A stretch of DNA of 64,000 bases from Solimicrobium sp040544425. Lineage in GTDB: Bacteria; Pseudomonadota; Gammaproteobacteria; Burkholderiales; Burkholderiaceae_D. Both the position numbers and the translations under genes were made by a program. Positions within the stretch are counted from its first letter, which is position 1. Each line of letters starts with the position of its first letter. The stretch covers positions 62,001-126,000 of the forward strand of contig JBEONO010000014.1 in assembly GCA_040544425.1 (NCBI GenBank), given 5' to 3'. A model generated the notes under the pieces. The model was not told the DNA's origin. It did not search any database and saw nothing but the letters and a program-made list of their open reading frames with translations. Below are positions 17,230 through 28,000 of this stretch, piece after piece.

Positions 17230-18531
17230 TTACAGGATTTCTCTTAACTGGTAATACCACATGCCCAACACCTGCGCCGCGGTGCGCATGAACTGGCCAC
17301 TCGGAAAATTATGATGTTTGATCTTGCCAAATGCATCAAACCGTTCCGACTGACCCGCGATCGCTTCCGCAACCACTTTCCCGGCCAGGCCGGTCAGGAT
17401 TAGACCATGTCCTGAAAAACCTTGCAGGTAATAGATGTTTTTTTCCACGCGCCCGAAATCCGGCGCGCGGTTCATTGAAATATCGACAAACCCACCCCAG
17501 GCATACGGCACGGCCAGATCAGACAATTGCGGGAATACCGCCAGCATCCGCGCGCGCATGCTGCCAACCAGATTGATTGGCGTGGCGGTGCTGTAACTCA
17601 CGCGACCGCCGAACAACATGCGGTTGTCGCCAGTCGGACGATAATAGTCGAGCACAAAATTGGTGTCGCAGGCCGCAGCACGATTTTTAATCAACGCATC
17701 ACAGCGAGCCTTCTCCATCGGTTCGGTCGCGACAATGTAGGTGCCGACCGACATGATGCGCTTGTCCAGTTCTGGCGCCACGGCATCCCCGTATTCATTG
17801 AGATACACGTTACCGGCCAGCACCACGAATTTGCAGCGCACGCTGCCGCTGGCAGTTTTGACGACCGGTGCGTCACCGCGGTCGATACGAATCACCGGCG
17901 AGTTCTCGAAAATCTTTACACCCGCCGCGCGCGCTGCATCGGCAATCCCCAGCGTATATTTCAAAGGATGGGCATGACCGGAATTGGCGTCGTAAGCACC
18001 GCCCTTATAACGGCTGGTCTGGATCCAGTTGCCGATCTCATTCTTGCCTATGCTTTGCACCGAATAGTGGTAGCGCTGTTGCAGGCTGTTGGCCCACTCA
18101 TCGAGCTCGCGGGCTTTTTTGTCGGACACCGCGACAGACAGATAACCCTGGGTGAATTCACACTCGATGTTATGTTTTTTGATCCGGTCGCGCATCAGTT
18201 GCATCGCTTCGACCGTCATCTGCCACAGGCGCTGTCCTTCTTCCAGCGGCAATTGCTGTTCGATCGCTTCGTCGCTGGAAAAGCCGACCAGTGCCTGACC
18301 GCCATTGCGACCGGAAGCGCCCCACCCGACCACCTGCGCTTCCAGCAGCGCGACCGAATAGCCGCGCTCTGCCAGTTCCAGCGCCGAACATAAACCGGAA
18401 AGCCCGCCGCCGACCACGCAGACGTCAGCAACGATATCCATATCCAAAGCAGGCGACGGTTGTTTGCGTTCGACACTGGCTTCGTAAAAGGAATCTTTGG
18501 TCAGCTGGGTTTCTTTATGTTTATGTTTCAT
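17230..18531 (-). CDS. puuB: Gamma-glutamylputrescine oxidase
   Basis: This 433-residue FAD-dependent amine oxidase of the DAO family oxidises gamma-glutamylputrescine to the aldehyde, with H2O2. The FAD site is DVCVVGGGLSGLCSALELAERG (about residue 35), followed by the family motif WGASGRNGGQALVG; the C-terminal motif is YYLQGFSGHGLILTGLAGK. Fits E. coli PuuB (about 426 residues). It lies 33 bases after puuC on the same strand. Confidence 0.9.
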   Translation of the reverse strand: MKHKHKETQLTKDSFYEASVERKQPSPALDMDIVADVCVVGGGLSGLCSALELAERGYSVALLEAQVVGWGASGRNGGQALVGFSSDEAIEQQLPLEEGQRLWQMTVEAMQLMRDRIKKHNIECEFTQGYLSVAVSDKKARELDEWANSLQQRYHYSVQSIGKNEIGNWIQTSRYKGGAYDANSGHAHPLKYTLGIADAARAAGVKIFENSPVIRIDRGDAPVVKTASGSVRCKFVVLAGNVYLNEYGDAVAPELDKRIMSVGTYIVATEPMEKARCDALIKNRAAACDTNFVLDYYRPTGDNRMLFGGRVSYSTATPINLVGSMRARMLAVFPQLSDLAVPYAWGGFVDISMNRAPDFGRVEKNIYYLQGFSGHGLILTGLAGKVVAEAIAGQSERFDAFGKIKHHNFPSGQFMRTAAQVLGMWYYQLREIL

Positions 18532-18564
18532 GAGCGTGCTTTGGTCAAGGTTGAATCAAAAAAA

Positions 18565-20052
18565 TCAGGCTAAATTTATCCAGGTGGTTTTCAGCTCGGT
18601 GTATTTTTCCAGCGCATGCAGGGATTTGTCGCGACCGTTACCGGACTGTTTATACCCGCCAAATGGCACCGTCATGTCGTCGCCATCATACTGATTAACG
18701 TGCACGGTACCAACGCGCAAGGCACGTGCTGCCCGGTGCGCCTTGCGGATATCGGAAGTCCAGACTGCGCCCTGCAAACCGTAAGGTGTGTTGTTCGCTT
18801 CCTTGATCGCTTCATCCAGATCGGTAAAGGTGAACACGGACAGCACCGGTCCAAAAATTTCTTCACGGGCGATTTTCATCGAGCCGTTCACATTCGCAAA
18901 CAGGGTCGGCTCGACATAGTAGCCGCCGGACTCAACGCGCACCTGATTCCCGCCAGCCAGTAATTTCGCGCCTTCGGCTTTGCCGGAATCGATAAATCCC
19001 ATCACGGAATTCAATTGAATCGTGTCGACAATCGCACCCATGATGGTGGCCGGATCGAGCGGATCACCCGGCGCAAAGGACGGCATCATCGCCAGCGCTT
19101 TTTCGATGAACCTGTCCTTGATCGAGGCTTCGATAAACAGACGTGACGGCGCATTGCAGCTTTCGCCCTGATTGAAATAAATCGATCCGATTGCCGCTTC
19201 AACTGCCTCATCCAGATTTGGACAGTCAGCGCACACGATATTGGGTGACTTGCCGCCGAGCTCAGTCCAGACCCGTTTCAGATTCGACTGACCGGAATAT
19301 TCCATCATCTTCTTGCCGATCCGGGTCGAGCCGGTAAAGCCGATGCAGTCGACGTCTTCATGCAAGGCCAGCGCGCTGCCCGCTTCGTGACCAAAGCCAG
19401 GTACGACGTTGAACACACCGGCGGGAATGCCTGCTTCAAGGGCGATCTCGGCCATGCGCAATGCGGTCAGCGGCGATTTTTCTGACGGTTTTAAAATCAC
19501 GCTGTTGCCGGTGGCCAGCGCCGGGCCGATTTTCCACGACGCCATGATCATCGGATAATTCCACGGCACGATGGCACCCACCACACCCACCGGTTCGCGG
19601 GTGATCAGGGCCAGGGTATCGTCATTGGTCGGGGCGATTTCGTCATACACCTTGTCGATTGCTTCGGCATACCACTGGATGCAGCGCGCCGTGGCAGGCA
19701 CATCCACCGACAGGCTGTATTTGATGGGCTTGCCCATGTCCAGCGTTTCCAGCAGGGCCAGTTCGTCGCCATTGCTGCGCAACAGTTCGGCAAATTTCAA
19801 CAGGATTTTTTTACGGTCGGCCGGCGACTTGCCTGCCCAGCGCCGGTCGTCAAAGGCAGCGCGTGCGGCGATCACCGCAGCATTGACATCGGCCGTATCA
19901 CAGCGCGCCACCTGGGTCAGCTTGCGGCCATTGACCGGGGAGATGTCGTCAAAAGTTGCGCCGGAAATTGCGTTGACGCGTTCGCCGTTAATGAATGCGC
20001 GGCCGTCGATTTTGATCGAAGTGGCGCGGTCATGCCATAGTCTTGTGCTCAT
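18565..20052 (-). CDS. puuC: Gamma-glutamyl-gamma-aminobutyraldehyde dehydrogenase
   Basis: The 495-residue NAD(P)-dependent aldehyde dehydrogenase oxidises gamma-glutamyl-gamma-aminobutyraldehyde. Motifs: PWNYPMIMASWKIGPALATG, the NAD-binding GFTGSTRIGKKMM, the Glu motif ELGGKSPNIV and the nucleophile Cys in FNQGESCNAPSRLF. Length and sequence match PuuC/AldH. It follows the pot genes and precedes puuB on the same strand. It could also act on other amino-aldehydes. Confidence 0.9.
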   Translation of the reverse strand: MSTRLWHDRATSIKIDGRAFINGERVNAISGATFDDISPVNGRKLTQVARCDTADVNAAVIAARAAFDDRRWAGKSPADRKKILLKFAELLRSNGDELALLETLDMGKPIKYSLSVDVPATARCIQWYAEAIDKVYDEIAPTNDDTLALITREPVGVVGAIVPWNYPMIMASWKIGPALATGNSVILKPSEKSPLTALRMAEIALEAGIPAGVFNVVPGFGHEAGSALALHEDVDCIGFTGSTRIGKKMMEYSGQSNLKRVWTELGGKSPNIVCADCPNLDEAVEAAIGSIYFNQGESCNAPSRLFIEASIKDRFIEKALAMMPSFAPGDPLDPATIMGAIVDTIQLNSVMGFIDSGKAEGAKLLAGGNQVRVESGGYYVEPTLFANVNGSMKIAREEIFGPVLSVFTFTDLDEAIKEANNTPYGLQGAVWTSDIRKAHRAARALRVGTVHVNQYDGDDMTVPFGGYKQSGNGRDKSLHALEKYTELKTTWINLA

Positions 20053-20108
20053 GTGTAGCTCCTGATTTGAATAAAGTAGCAGGCCTGGATTTCATCCTGG
20101 CCCACGCA

Positions 20109-20939
20109 TTAATGTTTAAACGCGGCGGAAATTTCCTTTTGGCGCAGACGCTCTTTGCGCGCCATATGCAGACTCAATAACACTACCGCAATCGAGACTA
20201 CCGCAATCGTCAACGCCGCCACCGTGTTGACCCGCGGATCCAGGCCCAGACGCGCCCGCGAAAAAATCACAATCGGCATGGTTGAATAACCCGGGCCAGT
20301 CAGAAACGCTGACACCACCACATCATCCAGCGACAGGGTGAAGGTCAGCAACCATGCCGAGACCAGTGCCTGAGAAATATTGGGCAAGGTCACCAGACCA
20401 AATACCTGATACGGCTTGCAACCCAGATCCATGGCCGCTTCCGACAGTGAGACACTCATCTCTTTCAAACGCGATTCAATCACCACCGCAGAATACGCCA
20501 CCCCCAACACGGTATGTCCAAACACCAGGGTGAGCAAACCGCGTGGCGGAAATCCAATGGCATTGTCCATGCCGACCAGCATCAGCAGCAGCGACAAACC
20601 AATAATTACTTCCGGCATCACCAGCGGCGCACTCGCCATACCCTTGAACAGGGCGCGGCCGGTAAACTTGCGGTAATTGGTCAGCACGTAAGCGATAAAA
20701 GTTCCCAATATCACCGAGCAGCTGGCGGCCAGCGTGGCGACCTTTAAAGACAGCAGAAATCCGGCAATAATTTCATCATCACCGGTCAGGGCCTGATACC
20801 AGTGCAGGGTAAATCCGCGCCAGATCATGTCCTGGCTGGAGGAGTTAAACGAATACACGATCAGAACCAGGATCGGGATGTACAGAAACAGATATCCCAA
20901 ACCCAACCAGGCGCGGCCAAACCAGCGATATGCGTTCAT
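20109..20939 (-). CDS. potI: Putrescine ABC transporter permease
   Basis: The 276-residue inner-membrane permease has about six hydrophobic segments and the binding-protein-dependent transport motif (ESRLKEMSVSLSEAAMDLGCKPYQVF, the EAA loop that contacts the ATPase). SLDDVVVSAFLTGPGYSTMP is typical of PotI/PotC. It starts inside the end of potH (ATGA overlap, 4 bases). Confidence 0.92.
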   Translation of the reverse strand: MNAYRWFGRAWLGLGYLFLYIPILVLIVYSFNSSSQDMIWRGFTLHWYQALTGDDEIIAGFLLSLKVATLAASCSVILGTFIAYVLTNYRKFTGRALFKGMASAPLVMPEVIIGLSLLLMLVGMDNAIGFPPRGLLTLVFGHTVLGVAYSAVVIESRLKEMSVSLSEAAMDLGCKPYQVFGLVTLPNISQALVSAWLLTFTLSLDDVVVSAFLTGPGYSTMPIVIFSRARLGLDPRVNTVAALTIAVVSIAVVLLSLHMARKERLRQKEISAAFKH

Positions 20940-21838
20940 CGTTTTTGCTCATCCTCTGACTGATATTTGTTCAGAATTCCCATTGGAATCAGAACCCCCA
21001 AAATCACCACCACGGTGACGGTCGAGGCCATGGGCCAGTCGACATTGCTGAAGAATTCGTCCCACATCACGTGACCGATCATGATTGTCGATGGTCCGCC
21101 GAGCAGATCCGGAATCACGAATTCACCGACGCAGGGAATAAACACCAGCATCGAACCGGCAATAATGCCCGATTTGGACAGCGGCACCGTGACGCGCCAG
21201 AACGTGCTCCAGGGTGTCGAGCCAAGATCGGCGGCCGCTTCGATGAAGCGCACATCCATTTTCGACAGATTGGTGAACAGGGGCAAAATCATGAACGGCA
21301 GATAGGAATACACCATGCCGATCATCAAGGAGAATTCGGTATTCATCATATGAATCGGCGCATCAATCGCACCGATCGACATCAGAACATTATTGATCAC
21401 GCCGTTGTTGGCCAGCATGCCCTTCCAGGCATAAATCCGCAGCAGGAAGGAAGTCCAGAATGGCAGCATCACCAGCATCATCAGCACAGACCGCTTTGCC
21501 TGATCGGCTCGGGCCATGAAGTAAGCGAACGGGTAGCCGATGAACAGGCACACCAGTGTCGTCAGCGCCGCATACTTGATCGAATTCAGATAGGCGATGA
21601 TATACAGATCATCCATCGCCAGATACAGATAGTTGGTCAGCTTGACTTTGAATGTCAGAACACCGTCGATATAACTGACCAGTGTGCCGAACGGGCCACT
21701 GGCATCCATCTCACCGAAACTGATTTTCAGAACCAGCAGGAACGGCAGCAGCGCGCACAGAATCAGCCAGAAATAGGGAATACCGATGACGACGGTTTTT
21801 CCGGACAGCCAGGCGGGTTGGGAGAATTTTTTCATCAT
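20936..21838 (-). CDS. potH: Putrescine ABC transporter permease
   Basis: This 300-residue permease pairs with PotI in the same transporter. The EAA-like loop is FIEAAADLGSTPWSTFWRVTVP, and IPCVGEFVIPDLLGGPSTIMIG is typical of PotH/PotB. There are about six membrane segments. It lies 7 bases after the ATPase gene potG and overlaps potI by four bases, so the three are translated together. Confidence 0.92.
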   Translation of the reverse strand: MMKKFSQPAWLSGKTVVIGIPYFWLILCALLPFLLVLKISFGEMDASGPFGTLVSYIDGVLTFKVKLTNYLYLAMDDLYIIAYLNSIKYAALTTLVCLFIGYPFAYFMARADQAKRSVLMMLVMLPFWTSFLLRIYAWKGMLANNGVINNVLMSIGAIDAPIHMMNTEFSLMIGMVYSYLPFMILPLFTNLSKMDVRFIEAAADLGSTPWSTFWRVTVPLSKSGIIAGSMLVFIPCVGEFVIPDLLGGPSTIMIGHVMWDEFFSNVDWPMASTVTVVVILGVLIPMGILNKYQSEDEQKR

Positions 21839-21845
21839 TTCTCCA

Positions 21846-22982
21846 TTAATGGGTCAACACCACCATGGCATCATCTTCCCAAAAGGCGTAAAGCTGGTCG
21901 CCCCATTTCGGATGGAAGGCACCATGCCGCGCGGTGTTGCTGATGGTCGCCTTGACGACCATGCCGCTGGCCAGTTTCAGGTGGTACACGGTGTAGCTGC
22001 CCAGATACGCCAGCTCGATGACTTCGCCGTGCACATAGTTATGTTCCTGCTCCGGCTTCGTGGCACTGACCGCAATTTTTTCCGGACGGATTGCGATCGA
22101 GACCGACATCCCTTTGGTGCCGGTAATACCGTGACCGACGTAGTGCGAGCATTCCGGAGTTTTAACGATCACGTGATCGGGCTCGTCGACATCAACCGTA
22201 CCGTTGAACATATTCACGCTGCCGATAAAGTCCGCCACGAAACGGCAGCTCGGTGTTTCATACACATCATTCGGTTTGCCGATCTGCAGAATTTCACCAG
22301 CGCTCATGACCGCAATACGCGAGGCCATGGTCATCGCTTCTTCCTGATCATGGGTCACCATCACGCAGGTCACGCCGACCTGTTCGACGATGTTGACCAG
22401 TTCCAGCTGGGTGCGCTCGCGCAGTTTTTTATCGAGTGCCGCCAGCGGTTCGTCGAGCAGCAGTAACTGCGGCCGCTTGGCCAGACTGCGCGCCAGCGCC
22501 ACGCGTTGCTGTTGACCGCCGGAGAGTTGATACGGCTTGCGTTTGCCAAAAGAGTCCAGCTGCACCAGCGCGAGCATCTTGTCGACACGGTCAGCGATTT
22601 CATCTTTGGCCACGCCCTCACGACGCAGACCGAAGGCGATATTGTCCCAGACGGTCAGATGCGGAAACAATGCATACGACTGGAACATCATGTTGATCGG
22701 GCGGTGATACGGCGCGACGCCAACAATGCTTTTGCCATCCAATACAATTTGACCGGAAGTCGGGGTTTCAAATCCGGCCAGCATGCGCAGCAAGGTCGAC
22801 TTGCCGCAGCCCGAGCTGCCCAGCAGGGCAAATATCTCACCCTTGTTGATCGTCACCGAGACATTGTTGACAACGCGGTTGTCACCAAAATCCTTGACCA
22901 GATTATTGATCAGCAAGAATGGCTTGCCTTGCGAGCTCGAAGCCGGCGTGTCAGAAGATTTGATAGTTTCGACCAATGCCAT
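21846..22982 (-). CDS. potG: Putrescine ABC transporter ATPase
   Basis: The 378-residue ATP-binding subunit has Walker A LLGSSGCGKSTLLR (about residue 55), signature LSGGQQQRVALARSLA, Walker B LLLLDEPLAALD and the switch His in VMVTHDQEEAM. A C-terminal TOBE-type regulatory domain starts near residue 285. It powers the PotH-PotI channel. It lies between potF and potH on the same strand. Confidence 0.93.
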   Translation of the reverse strand: MALVETIKSSDTPASSSQGKPFLLINNLVKDFGDNRVVNNVSVTINKGEIFALLGSSGCGKSTLLRMLAGFETPTSGQIVLDGKSIVGVAPYHRPINMMFQSYALFPHLTVWDNIAFGLRREGVAKDEIADRVDKMLALVQLDSFGKRKPYQLSGGQQQRVALARSLAKRPQLLLLDEPLAALDKKLRERTQLELVNIVEQVGVTCVMVTHDQEEAMTMASRIAVMSAGEILQIGKPNDVYETPSCRFVADFIGSVNMFNGTVDVDEPDHVIVKTPECSHYVGHGITGTKGMSVSIAIRPEKIAVSATKPEQEHNYVHGEVIELAYLGSYTVYHLKLASGMVVKATISNTARHGAFHPKWGDQLYAFWEDDAMVVLTH

Positions 22983-23013
22983 GAAGTAGTCCTGTTATAA
23001 GTTGCGCCGGATT

Positions 23014-24192
23014 TCAGTAACCGGTTTTCAATCGGGTAAATGTGCGTGCTTCCACTCTGCGTATCAGGGTCGTGGTCAGGCGCGGTGGCGTCATGCGCGC
23101 CTTGTCCGCGTCGGACAGAAATACGGTTTTGTTTTGCGCCACATCCGCACGTACAAACGGCATGCTCTTGCTATTCGGGTTGGCATAAAACACTTTGTTG
23201 GTCAGACTGGCATGCACTTCGGGACGCATGATGTAGTTCATGAAAATGTGTGCATTGTTCGGATGCGGCGCGTCGGTTGGAATCGCCATCGAGTCAAAGA
23301 ACAGCACGGCTGAAGTGCTTGGAATCAGAACCTCGATGTCATTGCCATTTTTTGCTTCAATGGCGCGCATGCGAGCGATATTGATATCGCCGGAATAACC
23401 GATGACTGCGCACAGGGCGCCATTGGCCAGATCATTGATATAGCTTGAAGAACTGAAGATACGGATATACGGCCGAACCTTCATCAGCATGTCGCCCGCC
23501 TGCCGGTAGTCATCAGGATTGAGCGTGTAGGGATCCTTGCCGATATACAGCAGCGCTGCGGGCATTACTTCATTGCCGGAATCCATGAACGAGATGCCGC
23601 ACTTGGCCAGCTTCGCCGCATACCTGGGATCGAACATCAGGTCCCAGGCATTCTTTGGCATGGGCAGATCACCGAGAGCCGCCTTGACCTGTTTGGTATT
23701 GATGCCGACTGTGGTGTAACCCCATAACCAGTTGACCAGATGCTCATTGTTGGGATCGAGCTTGGAGAGCGCGTTCTGCACTACCGGATCCATATTCACC
23801 AGATTGGGCAATTTACTTTTGTCGAGCTTTTGAAACAGGCCGGCCTGGATCTGCAAACCGGCGAAACTGTCAGTCGGAACCACGATGTCATAACCGGTCC
23901 GGCGCGCCAGCAGCTTGGCGTACAGCACTTCGTTGGTATCAAACAGGTCGTAGTGGACTTTGATCCCGGTCTCTTTTTCGAAGTTCGCGATGGTGTCGTC
24001 ACCAATGTAGTCAGACCAGTTATAGATATTGAGGACTTTTTCTTCCTCATGCGGCCCAGGCTGCGCCTGTTGCCTGCAGCCCGCCAGACCGAGCAGCGCA
24101 ATAAGTGACGCGCCCGCTGCGGCATAACCGAGGCTGGCAAAGCGACGTCTGGCTTTCTGAATCAGGCGGCCTGATAACTGTTGATCGTTCAA
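23014..24192 (-). CDS. potF: Putrescine-binding protein, predicted lipoprotein
   Basis: The 392-residue solute-binding protein has the PotF/PotD start VLNIYNWSDYIGDDTIANFEKETGI and the conserved stretches DIVVPTDSFAG and GYTTVGINTK. Unlike E. coli PotF, a lipobox is visible (LLGLAGC, Cys about residue 39), so it is probably tethered to the membrane. The start codon is TTG (24192), supported by GGAGA 8 bases upstream and by the absence of an ATG before the signal peptide. First gene of the leftward pot-puu run. Confidence 0.9.
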   Translation of the reverse strand: MNDQQLSGRLIQKARRRFASLGYAAAGASLIALLGLAGCRQQAQPGPHEEEKVLNIYNWSDYIGDDTIANFEKETGIKVHYDLFDTNEVLYAKLLARRTGYDIVVPTDSFAGLQIQAGLFQKLDKSKLPNLVNMDPVVQNALSKLDPNNEHLVNWLWGYTTVGINTKQVKAALGDLPMPKNAWDLMFDPRYAAKLAKCGISFMDSGNEVMPAALLYIGKDPYTLNPDDYRQAGDMLMKVRPYIRIFSSSSYINDLANGALCAVIGYSGDINIARMRAIEAKNGNDIEVLIPSTSAVLFFDSMAIPTDAPHPNNAHIFMNYIMRPEVHASLTNKVFYANPNSKSMPFVRADVAQNKTVFLSDADKARMTPPRLTTTLIRRVEARTFTRLKTGY

Positions 24193-24496
24193 ACTTTGTC
24201 TCCGTTCGAATCAAAATTGAAGATAATGGCTTCACCTTGCGAGTGTCTTCCTTTTTGCTTCCCCATTGCCCTGTGTCGCTGGTTGTAGACACAGCAACCA
24301 CAAGGTAACCTTAAAATCATCCGCTTGCTTATAATTTATCCACTGCCGCAGCGAAAGTGCGGCATATTTGTTGGCTGAATTGATTGTGGGACGATTCTAA
24401 GCGCAGCGATTAGTCCCATGAATGACTATATTAGAATGTTCAGTTGTCGAAATCTGAAACCAACTTTAGCCCATGACAAGCCTAGGATTTTACCCC
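24193..24496. promoter_or_regulatory. Divergent intergenic region, potF / GNAT gene
   Basis: About 300 bases between the divergent potF and acetyltransferase genes with no gene that I can support. It holds a small hairpin (gccgca-gcgaaag-tgcggc, 24344-24362) just after cttgcttataat, a possible rightward -10. The promoter of the large leftward pot-puu unit must lie in the left part, but I cannot pick a clear -35/-10 or sigma54 site. Confidence 0.4.
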
Positions 24497-25015
24497 ATGA
24501 ACGCACCAATATTAAGCACTCAACGCTTGCGACTTGAGCCATTTGACGATACCCATCTGGACGGGCTTTACCGCCTGAACAGCGATCCTGAGGTGATGCG
24601 TTATATAACAGGCATGCCGCAGTCGCGCGAAGAAACCCAAGCCATGATCGAACGAGTGAAGCGCGCTTGGGCCGACTGGGGATGTTCATGGTGGTGCTTT
24701 ATTGAGATTGAAACCAATGAAATCATTGGTGCCGGGTGTATTCAGTACCTGGGCCGTGATCCTGCCAATCCGCATGAAATCGGCTGGCGACTGAGAAAAG
24801 ACAAGTGGCATCAGGGGTTTGCGTCTGAAGCGGCGCGCTGTATGGCGGCGTTTGCGTTTGAGACATTGCAGGCACAGGAATTGATTGCCGTGTGCCATCC
24901 AGAGAACGCTGCTTCAGAGCTGGTTATGAAAAAACTTGGTATGACTTATCGGGGTATTGAGCGTTGGTATGATTTGGATTTGCCTGCCTACCATATGGCC
25001 AAAGAGCATTTTTGA
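24497..25015 (+). CDS. RimJ/RimL-type GNAT acetyltransferase
   Basis: This 172-residue acetyltransferase has the RimJ/RimL-type start LSTQRLRLEPFDDTHLDGLYRLNSDPEVMRYI and the acetyl-CoA region DKWHQGFASEAARCMAAFAFE, followed by ELIAVCHPENAASELVMKKLGM. These enzymes acetylate N-terminal amino groups of proteins or small molecules; the substrate here is unknown. I prefer the ATG at 24497 because TAGGA lies 10 bases upstream, against 24473, which has no ribosome site. Confidence 0.85.
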   Translation: MNAPILSTQRLRLEPFDDTHLDGLYRLNSDPEVMRYITGMPQSREETQAMIERVKRAWADWGCSWWCFIEIETNEIIGAGCIQYLGRDPANPHEIGWRLRKDKWHQGFASEAARCMAAFAFETLQAQELIAVCHPENAASELVMKKLGMTYRGIERWYDLDLPAYHMAKEHF

Positions 25016-25072
25016 AGCCCAACTTCGACTCTGACATTTGAGTAATTTTTTCAGCTCAGAGATGAATAAAGT

Positions 25073-28000
25073 TCAAGATCCATTCGACGATGTCCCTGGT
25101 TTCGATTTGGGACTGGATTCCTTTCCTCGGAGGATAGACGGACGATTGGACCCAGAAAGCCTCGGGCCTACAAACTCCTGACCTATATATTTTTCTCTTG
25201 CGCCCCGTAATGAAGGGAGTATTGCACCGACGTATTTCTCCGGCGATTCATTCAACGAATTTTTCCACGGCATCAGCAGGAAGTTTGTCAAGTTATTGCG
25301 CAACTCCTTTGGACATTTAATAATGTCCAAAAATACAGTGATGTTTGCCTTCCGCGCCTGATCAGTGAGCGGGTCATATATATTTTTCTTGAACTGTTTT
25401 CTCCACAAATCATTAAAGTAGTCAAAATTCTTTTTTTGACTGGCTGTAATATTAAAGCTTGGCTTGCCGAACAGAACAGCGCGGAAACGTTCGAACATCC
25501 CTGAATCATTACCTGGTTGCTTGAGTTGCTTGAGTTGCTTTTTTTGGATCCCAATTGTTTTGGCTACGGCCTGCTCAATTCTTGCTTGTTGACTTGCCTC
25601 GCTTTTTCCGTTTTTGTTGCTTGTCGTAGTTGTTCTAGCTTTAAGCCACTTCTCCAGAATTTCTATATCTTTGTCAGATACTGGTTCTTTTTTTGTAAAA
25701 AATCTCAAAATCACATCTACTTCCTCGCTTCCAAGCCCTTTCGGTGGGTAAGGCTGTTTTAAGCTTTCACAGAAGTTTTTAACAATTGGCATTTCCTGTC
25801 GTGTGCCTTTGTACAGCGGATTAAAGTGGCGCACTATTTGAATAATAATGGCATTGAGCCTCTTCACGTCCTGCTCGCGACTGGCTACTGGCTGGCCGGT
25901 TCCAACGGATTTAACGTTTGGTTGAGAACTTGACACCTGCGTCTGGCTACCCGATGAAGTTGAGGGCTTCAGTGTTCCACTGTGCTTGCCAGGACTCTGG
26001 ATTGTGGCTGGGCTACTTAGCCCAAGAAATGGCATGAATCCGGGTACCATTGACGTTTTTTGACCTGCTGAATTCTTATCCGGTTGGAGCCAGCCTTCAG
26101 CTTCAATTTTGGGGTCTGGTCGTAAGTTTTTAACCTTGGGCGGGCTAGTTATTGAACCGGGAACAGCGGGAACACTCATACTCGTTAAATTGGGTTTAAC
26201 CTGGCCTGACGCACTGACAGGTGAAGATGGCGCAGGATTTTTAATTTGCTGTTTGAGCCTGCCAACAACATCCGACGGAATTGGCAGTTTATACCTTAAG
26301 TTATTTTTAATTGAACTTTGCCCCGCTTCGTCAAAAATATTCAAAGACTCGCTCAGGAGAAAGTCGCGTTCAATTTCTTCTTTTTGCTGGTCAGTTGCAT
26401 TGCTATATTTCGGATCAAATTTGGTCAATAATGTTGTCACAAACGCTTGGCCTTCTGCGAATGAATCTTGCGAATGTGAGGTCGTTGGCTGCTTTGTACC
26501 GGCGCCTTCAGCAGTCTTGCGCCCATCAGTAACCGTTTGCGTCCAATTGTGCTGGGCGCTATAGAGCGCGCTTCTTGCAGGCAGCGGCAAGATTGCCGTT
26601 TGCAACCTTGCACACATCTCCCAATCTTGGTTTTCTATGCATTCCTTTACGAATTCAAGCACATTCGTATCTTCCAAATTAAGGCCATTCAGATCAATTT
26701 TGCCGAGTCGAAAATCTGGCTTAAATCCTGATATATCGAGTTTGTCAGCATCTACTTTATTGTGCAGTTCAATATACTTATAACGCATCAGCACAGCCTG
26801 CCCGTTAGCACCTCGCTCGATTAAAGTTTTAGCCGCTTCAAAGTCGATCTTGACATTTCCCAGGTTGAGTCCAGCTGCACTCACGTGCTCTGGTATCGTT
26901 ACGCCACTCAGGTTTGCGAGGACAGGAGCACAAATATGTTCAAGATTTTTTTGACTCACAGAAGTGCCTCGCAAATTAATATCGCGTAACGCCATACCTT
27001 CCAAATTAAACTGTGACAGGTCAATTGTCTGAGCACTCAGCATCCTCATTGACTCCAAATGCTCTTTAAACATGACCTTTTTAAGCTTGGTGAACCTCCC
27101 TCCGGACAGAATCGAGCCTACTTCAGCTGAAGTCGGAAACCATTTTTTGCGCGATTCTACTGTTCCAATCTGCAGACGGTTGCCGGATTTCCACAAATAC
27201 AAATTGGCCGAATTGTCTTTGCCCATTACATGCAGGTTAATCCCATCCTTACTTGTCAAGTCAGCTTCCGAGGCCGCCAAGATAGCAAGACGGACACTTT
27301 GCAGCACTTTTTCCGTAGATCCCAACAGTGAAGCTTCTTCCAAGGCATCAGCCAGCTCCTGTGGTGATATTGACTCAGGCTTTGGCGCGGTGGGTTTATC
27401 CACCTGCAATCCAGTTTTTGGGAAATCGGCTGGGGACGAAGCCCGTACGGTCGGAACCTGCAAGGAGCTGGACATCACAGCTTCGCTGCCTTTGGATACG
27501 GTTGCCGGCACTTCAGTAGCTTGTGGCGAAGTCAGCACTGTTGATTGCTGCGCGGGCCGGTTCGCGGGTAACAATTGATGCCTGAGATAAGCCTCCAGTT
27601 GATAGCCTGGCGGCGCCTGGAATTTATAGGCAGTTAAAAATTCTTCGCGCAGCCACGGTTGGAGCGTTTCGGTAAATGCATCCGCAATATCATCGGCTCC
27701 AGCTATTCCAGCGCCATCGTCCGTCCCAAATCGGGGATCAAAGTTTTTCAACGTTACACGAATCAATTCAGATCCGTGCAGACTTCTTGGCACCTGGGTT
27801 GAATTCAGAGTAGCAGCCTGTCTGACTTCGGTCGCCAAAGGTTGCGATGAAAAGCTTATTTGCTGCGCACTTGATGTCTGTTCGACCGGAGGAAAATTAA
27901 CGCTCGCTGCCGGTGTAAAACTGTGACTGCTTTGACTCGCAGTGTGGCGCGGCAAACTGGGTTGCGGCGGTTTATTGTGGGAATTCGCTGTTGTCGAAAC